Notes: generated by a model from the sequence alone, not told the origin. 63,032 bases of DNA from Curtobacterium flaccumfaciens UCD-AKU (GCF_000349565.1 NZ_KB714609.1:65622-128653); one strand, 5' to 3'; shown: positions 34,201 through 42,311, numbered from the stretch's first letter. A program made the numbers and translations.

Positions 34201-34706
34201 CGCACCCCGTCGAGCTTCTCGAGGTCGGGGATCGCCGAGGCCTGCAGCCGGTCGACGAGCTGCTCCTGGTTGCCGGACGCCGAGACCGCGACCTGCAGCA
34301 CCGGCAGGTCGTCGAAGGACCCCGTGACGATCTGCGTCTGCACCGAGTCCGGCAGCGACAGGGCGTTCACCGCGGTCTGGATCTTGTCCTCGGCGCTGGC
34401 CAGGTTCGAGCCGTACTGGAACGACGCCGACACCACGCTCTGCCCCGTGGACGAGGTCGCACTGGTGGACTCGAGGTCCGGGACGACCTGGATCGCCTGT
34501 TCGATCTTGGTCGAGACGTCGTTCGACACGACCTCTGGCGTGGCGCCGGGGTAGGCGCTGACGATCGCGACCTGCGGGAACTCGACGCTCGGGATCAGCT
34601 CCTGCTTGAGGCTGGAGAGCGCGATGCCGCCGAAGACCGCGACGACGATCGTGACGAGCGCGATGAGGGCCCGGTTGCGCAGGCTGAAGACCGAGAGGAG
34701 GTGCAC
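31209..34706 (-). CDS. RND-family efflux permease (HAE1/SwrC-like)
   Basis: 1165 residues with twelve membrane helices and two large outer loops in the AcrB pattern: FSLRNRALIALVTIVV first, GRVVDDSIVVIENI with the proton-relay Asp pair in the helix-4 region, and a repeat of the fold in the second half. A Ser/Gly then Ala/Thr low-complexity insert of about 78 residues (243-320) lies in the first outer domain between IRALPL and LGDVAKV. A second acidic Asp/Ala insert lies in the cytoplasmic mid-loop (about 553-610). It likely exports surfactants, lipids or drugs. GTG 34706 has GAGGAT 7 nt upstream. Confidence 0.88.
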   Translation of the reverse strand: MHLLSVFSLRNRALIALVTIVVAVFGGIALSSLKQELIPSVEFPQVAIVSAYPGATPEVVSNDVSTKIEQAIQVVPDLESTSATSSTGQSVVSASFQYGSNLASAEDKIQTAVNALSLPDSVQTQIVTGSFDDLPVLQVAVSASGNQEQLVDRLQASAIPDLEKLDGVRQADVFGNPGRRVVITPDQDELAARGLSQTAISDALDDNGTLIPGGTITEDGSTLSVQTGERIASLKDIRALPLTSSSSSSSSSGSSGSSGSGAAGAGAAGADGAASSGDGTAAGATGTGTTGTGTDATGAATTGSAATDTSTTAATPTDTTLGDVAKVAITQSPRTSISRVDGQQALTISITKTQEANTVDVSNTVRAALPGIEDKIEGDPRFTVVFDQAPYIQQSIDSLAEEGLLGLAFAVLVILVFLLSWRSTLVTAISIPTSVLLAAIGMRAAGYTLNIITLAALTIAIGRVVDDSIVVIENIKRHMLPGVDRGQAVRDAVREVAGAVTASTLTTVAVFLPVAFVAELVGELFRPFAVTVTLALVASLFVSLTIVPVLAYWWLRPPKAKPGDAPTAADADADADAGEGADTAAAAAPSAVDAERDRDRSEGALASAADLHDAGRVDRLRRVYLPVLRWVVRKPVVVILLAVIVLGGTAATLPFVTTNYLGDSGQNTFTVTQDLKAGSSLAVQSESARKVERALQDVDGVETVQTTIGTSGQSIQAAFGGGGSASVQYAVTTDAEADQPTIQADARKAIGSIKDVGEVTIASSGGGFGGSSDIEVDVTAPTQSQLETASRQVLKTMQSVPDTTAATSNLSAAEPFLAVRVDRAKAASLGVTETQVGGLVAAAVSPRDTGSIEIDDATLDVYIADPEPPTTIAALRALDVPTSTGTVPLSDVATVEESEGPTTVTTTNAARTATITVTPDATNLGAAVQSVTTAVDELDLPKGATASIGGVAASQSSAFSQLGLAVLVAVLIVYVIMVATFRSLLQPLLLLVSVPFAATGAILLQIASGVPIGVASLIGLLMLVGIVVTNAIVLIDLVNQYRRRGLRVREALIEGATRRLRPILMTAMATIFALLPMAIGLTGKSGFISQPLALVVIGGLVSSTLLTLVVLPALYFVVERARERNTDRIAAGKTRKQARAERRQERAERRAERQRRRAERSGSAA

Positions 34707-34787
34707 GACATCGATCCTCGCAGGAGCGACCGACGAACGTTCAGTTCCGGGCCAGGACCCGCCGACGGATCGGGACCCGCCGGACGA

Positions 34788-35462
34788 TCAGGACCCGCCG
34801 AGCAACAGGTACGCCCCGAGCACCGCGACGGTGCCGACCACCCCGGCCCCCAGCGCCACCACGCGCCCGACCGGCGACCGCGCGCCGACGACCCCGATGC
34901 CGAGGAGCACCACCCCGACCACGATCTCGACGATCCACGTGCCGTGCCCGGTCGTCGCCGCGACCTGCAGGAGTCCGCGGACGCCCTCGCCGAGGAGCAC
35001 CGCGGCGGTCACACCGAACGCCCCCGCCCGCCACCGGGTGTCATCGGAGCGCACGGCCACGGCGACCGCTCCGGCCAGCAGTCCGGCCGGGACCCCGAGC
35101 AGCACCCACGGGTTCGTGATCGACAACACGTCCGGGAACCCGCGCAGGACCGTCGTGGCCCAGTACCCGACGTGCATGAGTTCGAGGAGCACGACGCCGA
35201 GCACCGTCGCCAGCGGCAGGGCGATCCGGCCCGCTCGGGCTCCGGCCACCAGGCACAGCAGCGCGGCCACCACGAACCAGGGGCCGGCGGAGTTCGACAC
35301 CGAGGCGAGCGCGGGCACGGCCTGCCCGAACGAGGTGAGGACCCCCGCCAGGAACGCCCCGCTCAGCGCGATGGTGACCCGCACCACGGCGGGGACCGCC
35401 GCGGGCGGCTCGACCGACGTCGGCACAGCGGAGCGGGTTCCGGCGGACAGGGTCGCGTTCAT
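34788..35462 (-). CDS. DUF6518-like membrane protein
   Basis: 224 residues with about six membrane helices and short loops; no catalytic motif stands out. DUF6518 is my best family guess. ATG 35462 (MNATLSAG) is chosen as AGGCT-type -10 sequence (GAGGCT) lies 7 nt before it; an ATG 12 codons upstream is possible. It lies between the RND gene and MocR on the same strand, 81 bp from the RND start. Confidence 0.6.
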   Translation of the reverse strand: MNATLSAGTRSAVPTSVEPPAAVPAVVRVTIALSGAFLAGVLTSFGQAVPALASVSNSAGPWFVVAALLCLVAGARAGRIALPLATVLGVVLLELMHVGYWATTVLRGFPDVLSITNPWVLLGVPAGLLAGAVAVAVRSDDTRWRAGAFGVTAAVLLGEGVRGLLQVAATTGHGTWIVEIVVGVVLLGIGVVGARSPVGRVVALGAGVVGTVAVLGAYLLLGGS

Positions 35463-35541
35463 GGCACCCAGCCTCGCCGGACCCCGCTGAAGCCGCATCA
35501 CCCCGGGGAGCGAGAACCCCCGACCCGACCTCACCCCAGAG

Positions 35542-35620
35542 GATGACGCCGAGCCCCGGGGATGACGCCGAGCCCCGGCGGACGACGTCGAGCCCCGGCG
35601 GACGACCCCGATCCCCGCAA
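35542..35620. repeat. Four imperfect 19-20 bp tandem repeats
   Basis: Units start GATGACGCCGAGCCCCGG at 35542 and 35561, then GACGACGTCGAGCCCCGGCG at 35581 and a decayed unit at 35601. The repeat lies in the gap between the MocR 3' end and the DUF6518 gene. Confidence 0.75.
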
Positions 35621-35646
35621 GACACCGAGCCCTGGACGAAGCCCGC

Positions 35647-37098
35647 TCAGACCACCGCCGCCAACGACCCCCGCACCCCGGTCGACTCGCCGCCCACCCG
35701 CTCCCACGCGCGTGACAGCACGTCGACCAGGCGCCCCCGGTCGGCCGGGGCCATCGTGAACGGCACCCGCAGGAACCGCTCGAACCCGCCGTCCGGCCCG
35801 AACACCCCGCCGGAGGCGAGCACCACGCCCTCGGTCCGCGCGGCGAGCACGAGCGCGCTCGACACGGGTCTGCCGAGCCCCACCCACGTCGTCAACCCGC
35901 CCGCCGGTGCCGGGACGTCCCACTCCGGCAGCCGGGCCCGGAGCGCGCCCACGACGGCGTCGCGACCTTCGCGCAGGGACGCACGCCGCGCCTCCAGGAC
36001 GGCAGCCGTGCGCGGGACCAGCTCGCGCACGACCAGCTGGTCGAGCACGGGGGTACCGAGGTCGCCGGTCGGGCGGGCGAGCAGCAGCCGCTGCAGCAGC
36101 GCCGGGTCGGCGCGGATCCAGCCGATCCGCAGCCCACCCCAGAAGACCTTGGCGGCGGAACCGATCATCACGACCGACGCCCCCGTCGGGTCCGCCGCTG
36201 CCAACGGCGGCGACGGCGAACCGTCGATCCGGAGCTCCCCCATCGTCTCGTCGGCGATGACGGTCGTGCCGACCGAGGCCGCGGTCGACAGCAGGAGCTG
36301 GCGGGTCGATGCGGACATGGTCGCACCGGTCGGATTGTGGAGCTCGGGCATGACGTACGCGACCGAGGGCGCGGTCCGGCGGAGCGTCGTCTCGAGCGCG
36401 GCGGCGTCCCACCCGGTCCGCGCGTCGACGGGGACGCCGACCAGGCGGCCGCCGGCCTCGCGGAAGGCCTCGTGCGCGTGCGGGTAGGTCGGCGACTCGA
36501 CGAGCACGGCGTCGCCGCGGCGGACGAGCACGCGTGCGAGCAGCGCGATGGCGTGCTGCGCGCCGATCGTCACGATGACCTGGGCGGGATCGGTGGGCAG
36601 CCCGCGCTCGGTGTAGCGGGCGGCGATCGCGGCCCGCAGGCCGGGGTCGCCGACGGTGTCGTAGCCGATGCCGGCGAGCGCCGCCGGCACGTGTCGGACC
36701 GCTCGCTCGACGGCCTCGTCGATGCCGGGGGTCGCGTGCAGGGCAGCCTTGCGGAGGTCGAGCACGTCCCCCTCGACGACCCCGCCGAGGCGTTCGGGGT
36801 CGGGCCGGCCGACCAGGTCCCGGGGCAGGTGGACGACGCTGCCGGAGCCGCGGACGGACACCAGGAACCCGTCCGAGCGCAGTCGGGCGTAGGCGTTCGC
36901 CACGGTGGTGCGCGAGACGCCGAGGGCTGCGGCCAGTCCGCGCTCGGCCGGCAGCCGGACCCCCTGGGCGACCCGGCCGTCGATGACCAGGACCCGGAGG
37001 GCGTCGGCGAGCGCCTCGTAGGCGGGGGCGGTGGTGCCGGCGCGCCAGTCGGTCAGCAGGTGGGCGGCGGCGCGAGCACTGATGAGAACCGGGGGCAC
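35647..37098 (-). CDS. MocR/PdxR-type regulator (YczR-like)
   Basis: 483 residues: a GntR winged helix (GVRLPAERGLAAALGVSRTTVANAYARL) joined by a linker to a fold-type I aminotransferase domain with the PLP Lys in SAAKVFWGGLRIGW and the Asn/Asp contacts in PELHNPTGATMS and VIADETMGEL. Such proteins sense PLP or an amino-acid adduct. The divergent membrane gene is a YczE homologue, as in the known YczR/YczE pair of Bacillus. GTG 37098 has TACCGT 6 nt upstream (leaderless pattern). It probably controls yczE and itself through the dyad at 37116. Confidence 0.88.
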   Translation of the reverse strand: MPPVLISARAAAHLLTDWRAGTTAPAYEALADALRVLVIDGRVAQGVRLPAERGLAAALGVSRTTVANAYARLRSDGFLVSVRGSGSVVHLPRDLVGRPDPERLGGVVEGDVLDLRKAALHATPGIDEAVERAVRHVPAALAGIGYDTVGDPGLRAAIAARYTERGLPTDPAQVIVTIGAQHAIALLARVLVRRGDAVLVESPTYPHAHEAFREAGGRLVGVPVDARTGWDAAALETTLRRTAPSVAYVMPELHNPTGATMSASTRQLLLSTAASVGTTVIADETMGELRIDGSPSPPLAAADPTGASVVMIGSAAKVFWGGLRIGWIRADPALLQRLLLARPTGDLGTPVLDQLVVRELVPRTAAVLEARRASLREGRDAVVGALRARLPEWDVPAPAGGLTTWVGLGRPVSSALVLAARTEGVVLASGGVFGPDGGFERFLRVPFTMAPADRGRLVDVLSRAWERVGGESTGVRGSLAAVV

Positions 37099-37115
37099 GG
37101 GTCCACGGTAGCGCG

Positions 37116-37140
37116 ATTGGCTCTCGACCAGCAGGCCAAT
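37116..37140. promoter_or_regulatory. Dyad between the MocR and YczE-like genes
   Basis: ATTGGC (37116-37121) and GCCAAT (37135-37140) form perfect 6-bp arms with a 13-bp spacer. It lies just upstream of the MocR -10 (37110-37105, minus) and 20 bp before the YczE-like ATG, so one bound regulator could control both. Confidence 0.5.
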
Positions 37141-37159
37141 CCATCGCGACGATGGGACC

Positions 37160-37813
37160 ATGCCCCGCCGCACCGCCCTCACCCTGCGCTTCGTCCAGCT
37201 CTTCGTCGGGCTGTTCCTCTACGGCGCCTCGACCGCACTGCAGGTCCGCGCGGTGGTCGGTGTGAGCTCGTGGACCGTACTGACCCAGGGGCTCGAGAAC
37301 GTCGTCCCGTGGTCGTTCGGCGTCATCACGGTCGTGTCGAGCGGGGTCATCCTGCTGCTCTGGATCCCGCTCCGCCAGAAGCCGGGCGTCGGGACGCTGC
37401 TGAACGCCCTGGCGATCGGACCGAGTGCCGACCTGGTGCTCTGGCTCGTGCCGGAGCCGTCGGGGATCGTCGCCCGGATCGGGCTGTTCGCGGCGGGGCT
37501 CGTGCTGCTCGCGATCGCGACGGCGTTCTACATCGGTGCGGGGTTCGGCACCGGGGCGCGGGACGGCCTGATGGTCGGCCTGCACCAGCGGCTCGGCTGG
37601 CCGATCTGGCTCGCGCGGACCCTGGTCGAGGTGACCGTGGTGATCGTCGGGTGGGTGCTCGGCGGGGACGTCGGTGCGGGCACCGTCATCGCCGCGTTCG
37701 CGATCGGCCCGATGGTCCAGCCGCTCATGCCGCACTTCCGCCGGTTCCCGTGGAGCCCGGAGCGCCGGACCGTCCAGGAGGAGCGCCCCACCCCCGTCAC
37801 GCACGCTTCGTGA
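37160..37813 (+). CDS. YczE/YitT-like membrane protein
   Basis: 217 residues with five to six membrane helices and the conserved FLYGASTALQVRA, GLENVVPWSFGV and GTGARDGLMVGLHQR segments of the YczE family. In Bacillus this family is needed for surfactin production and is controlled by a MocR protein; here too the divergent neighbour is MocR. The transported or modified substrate is unknown. ATG 37160 has GACGAT 6 nt upstream and no ribosome site. Confidence 0.85.
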   Translation: MPRRTALTLRFVQLFVGLFLYGASTALQVRAVVGVSSWTVLTQGLENVVPWSFGVITVVSSGVILLLWIPLRQKPGVGTLLNALAIGPSADLVLWLVPEPSGIVARIGLFAAGLVLLAIATAFYIGAGFGTGARDGLMVGLHQRLGWPIWLARTLVEVTVVIVGWVLGGDVGAGTVIAAFAIGPMVQPLMPHFRRFPWSPERRTVQEERPTPVTHAS

Positions 37814-37860
37814 GCAGGAACGGTCGGGTCGCACGGCCCCACCCGACCACTTCTGCTCAC
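37810..37860 (+). terminator. Hairpin after the YczE-like gene
   Basis: GTGAGCAG (37810-37817) and GGTCGGGT (37822-37829) pair with ACCCGACC (37841-37848) and CTGCTCAC (37853-37860), leaving small internal loops. It begins inside the last codons and serves as the terminator; no T-run. Confidence 0.6.
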
Positions 37861-37892
37861 CATCCGCCCGGCACCCTTGCGGAGCGCCGAGT

Positions 37893-37931
37893 CGCGATAT
37901 AGCGTGACCTCCACAGACGCGATACATCGCG
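37893..37931. promoter_or_regulatory. Two-site operator of the DUF4097-PadR operon
   Basis: Site 2, CGCGAT-AC-ATCGCG (37918-37931), is a perfect dyad. Site 1, CGCGAT-AT-AGCGTG (37893-37906), keeps one arm. Centres are 25 bp apart. Site 1 covers the likely -10 TAGCGT (37900-37905) and site 2 the start of the transcript. AGGAGG stands 7 nt before ATG 37948. PadR encoded in the operon is the natural ligand. Confidence 0.6.
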
Positions 37932-37947
37932 AGTTCCAGGAGGCACC

Positions 37948-38841
37948 ATGGCGCAGGAGAAGTGGCTCGTCGACGAGCCCAAGGTCATCGACACCGGCAT
38001 CGTGCGCACCGTGCGCGTCGGTCTCGTCGGCGGACAGGTGGACGTCGTCGCGCACGACGAGCCGACCGCGCGGGTCGAGATCCACAGCGTGTCCGGCAAG
38101 CAGATGCTCGTCGAGGTCGACGGCGACACGCTCACCGTCGACCACCCCCAGGTCCGGTGGGACGACCCCATCGGGTTCCTGAAGTCCTTCCGCGGCAAGG
38201 CCCACGCCGACGTCAGCATCCTGGTCCCCCGCGACGCCGGCATCACGCTCGGTGTCGTCTCGGCCGGTGCGCTGCTCTCCGGCACGAACCGCGGCGCGAC
38301 CCTCAACACGGTGTCCGGCGACCTGGTGGTCGACGGCGTCGCGGGTGACGTCACGGTCAACGCCGTCTCGGGCGCCACCACGATCCGCGACCTCGACGGC
38401 GCCCTCACGGTGCACACCGTCTCCGGCGACGTCGTGGCCACCGGTGAGATCCCCCGGTTCCAGGCCGATGGCGTCTCCGCCGACGTCGTGCTGGACCTGC
38501 ACGGGATCCCCGAGTCCGCCCGCATCAACACGGTGTCCGGCGCGGTGAGCGTCCGGCTCGAGGACGGCGTCGCCTACAACTGCACGGTCAACACCGCGAC
38601 CGGCAAGCTGCAGTTCGACGACGCCGAGATCCGCGGCGTGCGCGGCTCGTACGTCAAGCAGGGCGGCGAGCTGTCCGGCCAGTGGCTCGACCTGCGGGTG
38701 AACTCCGTGTCCGGCGACATCGCGGTGCTGCACGCCCCGCCGGTCGCCGAGGCGCCGGCCGCACCGACGCCGCCGACGACTGCGCCGAGCACGCCGACGG
38801 CTCCGACCACCCCGACGAACGACAGCGAGGTGCCCGAATGA
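37948..38841 (+). CDS. DUF4097-family beta-helix protein
   Basis: 297 residues. Between about 60 and 255 the chain repeats SGD/SGA turns (NTVSGDLVV, NAVSGATTI, HTVSGDVVA, NTVSGAVSV, NSVSGDIAV) roughly every 18-20 residues, giving a right-handed beta-helix. No signal peptide or membrane helix is seen, so it is probably cytoplasmic or peripheral. The C-terminal 30 residues are Pro/Thr rich. Such proteins often sit with PadR regulators and envelope-stress genes; the function is not known. The stop overlaps the PadR ATG (ATGA). Confidence 0.8.
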   Translation: MAQEKWLVDEPKVIDTGIVRTVRVGLVGGQVDVVAHDEPTARVEIHSVSGKQMLVEVDGDTLTVDHPQVRWDDPIGFLKSFRGKAHADVSILVPRDAGITLGVVSAGALLSGTNRGATLNTVSGDLVVDGVAGDVTVNAVSGATTIRDLDGALTVHTVSGDVVATGEIPRFQADGVSADVVLDLHGIPESARINTVSGAVSVRLEDGVAYNCTVNTATGKLQFDDAEIRGVRGSYVKQGGELSGQWLDLRVNSVSGDIAVLHAPPVAEAPAAPTPPTTAPSTPTAPTTPTNDSEVPE

Positions 38842-39419
38842 GTCCCGTCTTCGCCCACGGCCACCTGCGTCTCTACCTGCTCGTCCTGCTCGCAGACCAC
38901 CCCATGCACGGCTACGAGCTCATCCAGGCACTCGGCGACCGCTTCGGCGGCACCTACGTGCCGAGCGCCGGCACCGTCTACCCCCGGCTCGCGAAGCTCG
39001 AGGACGACGGCCTGGTCTCCAAGACCGCCGACGGCCGCAAGACCGTCTACGCGATCACGGACGCCGGTCGCGCCGAACTCGCGGCGCGTGCCGACGAGAT
39101 CGCCGCGGTCGAGTCCGGCCTGAGCGACTCGGTGAAGTCGTTGGCCGACGGCGTGCGCGCCTCGGTGGGCGAGGCCATGCGCTCGCTCCGTGCCGACCTG
39201 GCCGCCGCGGCCGAGAGCCCGGCGACCGGTTCCACCGAGGAGCCCGTGTCCGTCCCGTCGGACAGCGCCCGCGCCCTGCGCGAGCTCGAGATGGCACTGT
39301 CGTCGTTCCGGCAGCAGGTGCGCGCGGACCTGCGTCGTCGCGCGACCCGCGGCACGCTCGGTTCGGACACCGTGACGCGCCTGCGTGACGGCCTGGAGGC
39401 CCTGCGCAAGTCGCTCTGA
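38838..39419 (+). CDS. PadR-family transcriptional regulator
   Basis: 193 residues. N-terminal winged helix: LRLYLLVLLADHPMHGYELIQALGDRFGG, then PSAGTVYPRLAKLEDDGLV and the wing DGRKTVYAIT. The C-terminal part is a long helical, coiled-coil-like dimerization segment of the PadR-s2/Vir-type. It likely represses its own operon at the two-site operator 37893-37931. ATG 38838 overlaps the DUF4097 stop by 4 nt. Confidence 0.88.
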   Translation: MSPVFAHGHLRLYLLVLLADHPMHGYELIQALGDRFGGTYVPSAGTVYPRLAKLEDDGLVSKTADGRKTVYAITDAGRAELAARADEIAAVESGLSDSVKSLADGVRASVGEAMRSLRADLAAAAESPATGSTEEPVSVPSDSARALRELEMALSSFRQQVRADLRRRATRGTLGSDTVTRLRDGLEALRKSL

Positions 39420-39502
39420 CGGCCCGCGGCCGACAGGCGGTGGCGACCAGGGCCTCCCGGCCGTCGTCCGCCCGCGGTCGCGACCGACGCATCCACGGAA
39501 GC

Positions 39503-39955
39503 TCACCGCCCCGCAACCGGTGGGTCGTCGGCCGACGGCCGCGTCGGCGCGAAGCCGGCGAACACGTCGGACGCCGTCAGGGGTTCCCCGTGCGAGACGC
39601 GCGCGACGGTGGTGCGCACCGCCGCGAGCTGCCGGGCCAGCCGGTCCCGCTCGTGCTCCAGCCATCTCAGGTGCACCGTGAGTGCCGCGACGTCGTCGCC
39701 CTCGTCGTCGAGTCGTCGCGCGATGTCGGGCAGGGCGAAGCCGAGCCCGCGCAGCAGCAGGATCCGCTGCAGCCGGACCAGTGCGTGGTCGTCGTAGCGC
39801 CGGAGTCCACCCGCTCCGACGGCGGTGGCCGGCAGCAGTCCGACCGCCTCGTAGTGCCGCAGGGTCCGGCTCGAGACACCGGCGGAACGCGCCACCTCGG
39901 CGATGGCGTGGGGTGCTTTCGCAGCTGCGTCGTCGGTGCCTGTCGATGCGCTCAT
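39503..39955 (-). CDS. MerR-family transcriptional regulator
   Basis: 150 residues. HTH AIAEVARSAGVSSRTLRHYEAVGLLPA and wing GGLRRYDDHALVRLQRILLLRGLGF, then a coiled-coil helix (VHLRWLEHERDRLARQLAAV) and a short tail. No Cys residues are present, so it is not a metal or redox sensor of the classic type. A TACAGT -10 box stands 7 nt before ATG 39955 and the dyad TTGACGC-T-GCGTCAA lies directly upstream, probably its own operator. It is divergent from the permease gene. Confidence 0.85.
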   Translation of the reverse strand: MSASTGTDDAAAKAPHAIAEVARSAGVSSRTLRHYEAVGLLPATAVGAGGLRRYDDHALVRLQRILLLRGLGFALPDIARRLDDEGDDVAALTVHLRWLEHERDRLARQLAAVRTTVARVSHGEPLTASDVFAGFAPTRPSADDPPVAGR

Positions 39956-39972
39956 GCTCGCAACTGTAATGC

Positions 39973-39987
39973 TTGACGCTGCGTCAA
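39973..39987. promoter_or_regulatory. MerR-region operator dyad
   Basis: TTGACGC-T-GCGTCAA, a perfect 15-bp palindrome 5 bp upstream of the minus-strand -10 TACAGT (39968-39963). The half-site TTGACGC is the same as in the dyads at 43508 and 61401-61436, but the spacing differs by 3 bp. Confidence 0.6.
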
Positions 39988-40080
39988 CCGCAGTGGGCAC
40001 CGAGCAGCAGCCGCCGAGCGCCCGCGGCCGACCGGGAATGTGCGGCGGGGGAACCGTGTTGACTCGCGCCCGGAACTGAG

Positions 40081-40086
40081 TAGGTT
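40081..40086 (+). promoter_or_regulatory. -10 box for the KimA-like permease
   Basis: TAGGTT, 8 nt before GTG 40095, no Shine-Dalgarno site. No riboswitch fits between promoter and start. Confidence 0.4.
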
Positions 40087-40094
40087 TGCCGCTC

Positions 40095-42311
40095 GTGACG
40101 AACGAGATCCGGTCGTTGAAAGCGCGACTGATCGGGGATCCCCTCCCCTCCGAGAAGCTCGAAGGACAGCTCCTCCCGAAGCACCTGGCCCTGCCGATCT
40201 TCGCGAGTGACCCGCTGTCCTCTGTCGCGTACGCGCCGCAGGAACTCCTGATGATCCTGCTGCTCGGTGGCATGGCCTTCCTGACGTTCGCGCCGTGGGT
40301 CGCCGCACTCGTCGTGCTGCTGCTCGTCGTGGTCGTCGCCTCGTACCGGCAGCTCATCAAGGCCTACCCGTCCGGTGGTGGCGACTACGAGGTGGCGCAC
40401 CGGAACCTGGGCGAGAAGGCCGGGCTGGTCGTCGCCAGCGCACTGCTCGTCGACTACGTGATGACGGTGGCGGTGTCGGTCGCCTCCGGCGTCGACAACA
40501 TCATCTCGGCGCTCCCGATGCTCGACCACTTCCGCGTCGAGCTCGCCCTGCTGTTCGTCGTGCTGCTCGCCGCCGCCAACCTGCGCGGCGTGCGCGAGTC
40601 GAGCAAGGCCTTCGCGATCCCGACCTACCTGTTCGTGGCGAGCGTGTTCGTGATGGTCGTCACCGGGCTCGTCCGGGTCGCAGCCGGCAACGCCCCGGTC
40701 GCCGAGTCCGCGGCGTACACCGTGCAGAACGTGGAGCACACGACGCAGGCGGCGTTCATCCTGCTGCTCCTGCGTGCCTTCGCCTCGGGCTGCTCGGCCC
40801 TGACCGGCGTCGAGGCCATCGCGAACGGCGTGCAGGCGTTCCGTCGCCCGAAGATCAAGAACGCGCAGGCCACCCTGGTCGCGATGGGCGGCATCGCGAT
40901 CGTCCTGTTCATCGGCCTCATCACCCTGGCGCTCGTGTCGCACGTGCACTACGCCGAGCGCGCCTGCGACCTGCAGGGCTTCGCGAACTGCGCGACCACG
41001 CCGCAGCGCTCCCTGATCGCGCAGATCGCGGCGGCGACGTTCGGCAACAACTCGGTGCTGTTCTTCGTGATCCAGGCGACGACCGCGGCGGTCCTGCTCC
41101 TCGCCGCGAACACGGCCTTCAACGGGTTCCCGCTGCTCGGCTCGATCCTGGCGCGCGACTCGTACGCCCCGAAGGCGCTGTCGACCCGCGGCGACCGCCT
41201 CATCTACTCGAACGGCGTCATCGTCCTGGCCTTGGTCGCCGCGGCCCTGCTCGTGGTCTACCGGGCGAACGTCACCAGCCTGATCCAGCTCTACATCATC
41301 GGTGTCTTCGTGTCGTTCACGCTCGGGCAGACGGGCATGGTCGTGCACTGGACGCGGCTGCTGCGGGCGGACCGCGACGGTACGGTGCCCGACGGCGACC
41401 CTGCCGTGAACCGAGGGCAGGTCGTCCGCTCCCGCACCATCAACGCGATCGGTGCCACCTTCACCTTCGTGGTGCTCGTCATCGTCACGATCACGAAGTT
41501 CACCCACGGTGCCTGGCTCGTGTTCCTGATCATGCCGGTGCTGTACGTGCTCATGCTCGGCGTGAACCGCTACTACCGCGACGTCTCGCACGAGATCGAG
41601 GCCGACGTCGAGACGAAGTTCGGCGCCACCGGCGACCACGCCATCGTCCTGGTGAACAAGCTGCAGAAGCCCGTGCTCAAGGCGCTCGACTACGCGGTCG
41701 CCGCCGAGCACGCGAGCATCGAAGCCGTGCACGTCGCCATCGACGACGCCGAGTCCCAGCGTCTGCGCGACCAGTGGGCGGAGTACGGCATCCAGGTGCC
41801 GCTGACGATCGTGCCGAGCCCGTACCGCGACATCTCGATGCCCCTGATCAAGTACATCAAGGCGCACCGGGCCGAGCACGGCTCCGAGGTCGTCACCGTC
41901 TACACGCCGATCTTCATCGTCGGCCACTGGTGGGAGGGGCTGCTCCACAACCACCGCGGCCGCCGCATCCGCAAGAAGCTGCTGCTCGTGCACGGCGTCA
42001 CCGTGGCCCTGGTGCCGTGGCTGCTCGACTCGTCCGAGCTGCTGTACGGCCGCCGCTCCCGCCCGTTGCCCGGCCAGGAGCGCCGCGGCGAGCCCGTCCG
42101 GCCCCCGCTCCGCCGGCCAGCGCAGCCCGGGTCGTCGGCCGAGGGCGCAGCCGAGGACCGCCTGCTCCGGTCCGCCGAGCGCAACAGCATCCAGCCACGC
42201 CGCGCGACCCGTCCGGCCGGCCCCGCCGAGGGCGTCGACCCCGCGCTCTGCACGGGCGAGATCCACGCCCTCGTCCCCTCGCCGCCGCGACGGGGAGCCG
42301 ACGAGTCGTAG
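40095..42311 (+). CDS. APC-superfamily permease, KimA-like (probable potassium uptake)
   Basis: 738 residues. Twelve membrane helices begin with LPIFASDPLSSVAYAPQELL, the hallmark of KimA-type potassium importers, and SGGGDYEVAHRNLGEKAG. The C-terminal cytoplasmic part (about 500-640) has HAIVLVNKLQKPVLKALDYA and ESQRLRDQWAEYGIQVPLTI, a universal-stress-like domain that in KimA-type proteins binds regulators. The last 100 residues are Arg/Pro rich and less conserved. GTG 40095 is preceded by a TAGGTT -10 at 8 nt. Potassium is the best guess from family; amino acids cannot be excluded. Confidence 0.83.
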   Translation: MTNEIRSLKARLIGDPLPSEKLEGQLLPKHLALPIFASDPLSSVAYAPQELLMILLLGGMAFLTFAPWVAALVVLLLVVVVASYRQLIKAYPSGGGDYEVAHRNLGEKAGLVVASALLVDYVMTVAVSVASGVDNIISALPMLDHFRVELALLFVVLLAAANLRGVRESSKAFAIPTYLFVASVFVMVVTGLVRVAAGNAPVAESAAYTVQNVEHTTQAAFILLLLRAFASGCSALTGVEAIANGVQAFRRPKIKNAQATLVAMGGIAIVLFIGLITLALVSHVHYAERACDLQGFANCATTPQRSLIAQIAAATFGNNSVLFFVIQATTAAVLLLAANTAFNGFPLLGSILARDSYAPKALSTRGDRLIYSNGVIVLALVAAALLVVYRANVTSLIQLYIIGVFVSFTLGQTGMVVHWTRLLRADRDGTVPDGDPAVNRGQVVRSRTINAIGATFTFVVLVIVTITKFTHGAWLVFLIMPVLYVLMLGVNRYYRDVSHEIEADVETKFGATGDHAIVLVNKLQKPVLKALDYAVAAEHASIEAVHVAIDDAESQRLRDQWAEYGIQVPLTIVPSPYRDISMPLIKYIKAHRAEHGSEVVTVYTPIFIVGHWWEGLLHNHRGRRIRKKLLLVHGVTVALVPWLLDSSELLYGRRSRPLPGQERRGEPVRPPLRRPAQPGSSAEGAAEDRLLRSAERNSIQPRRATRPAGPAEGVDPALCTGEIHALVPSPPRRGADES

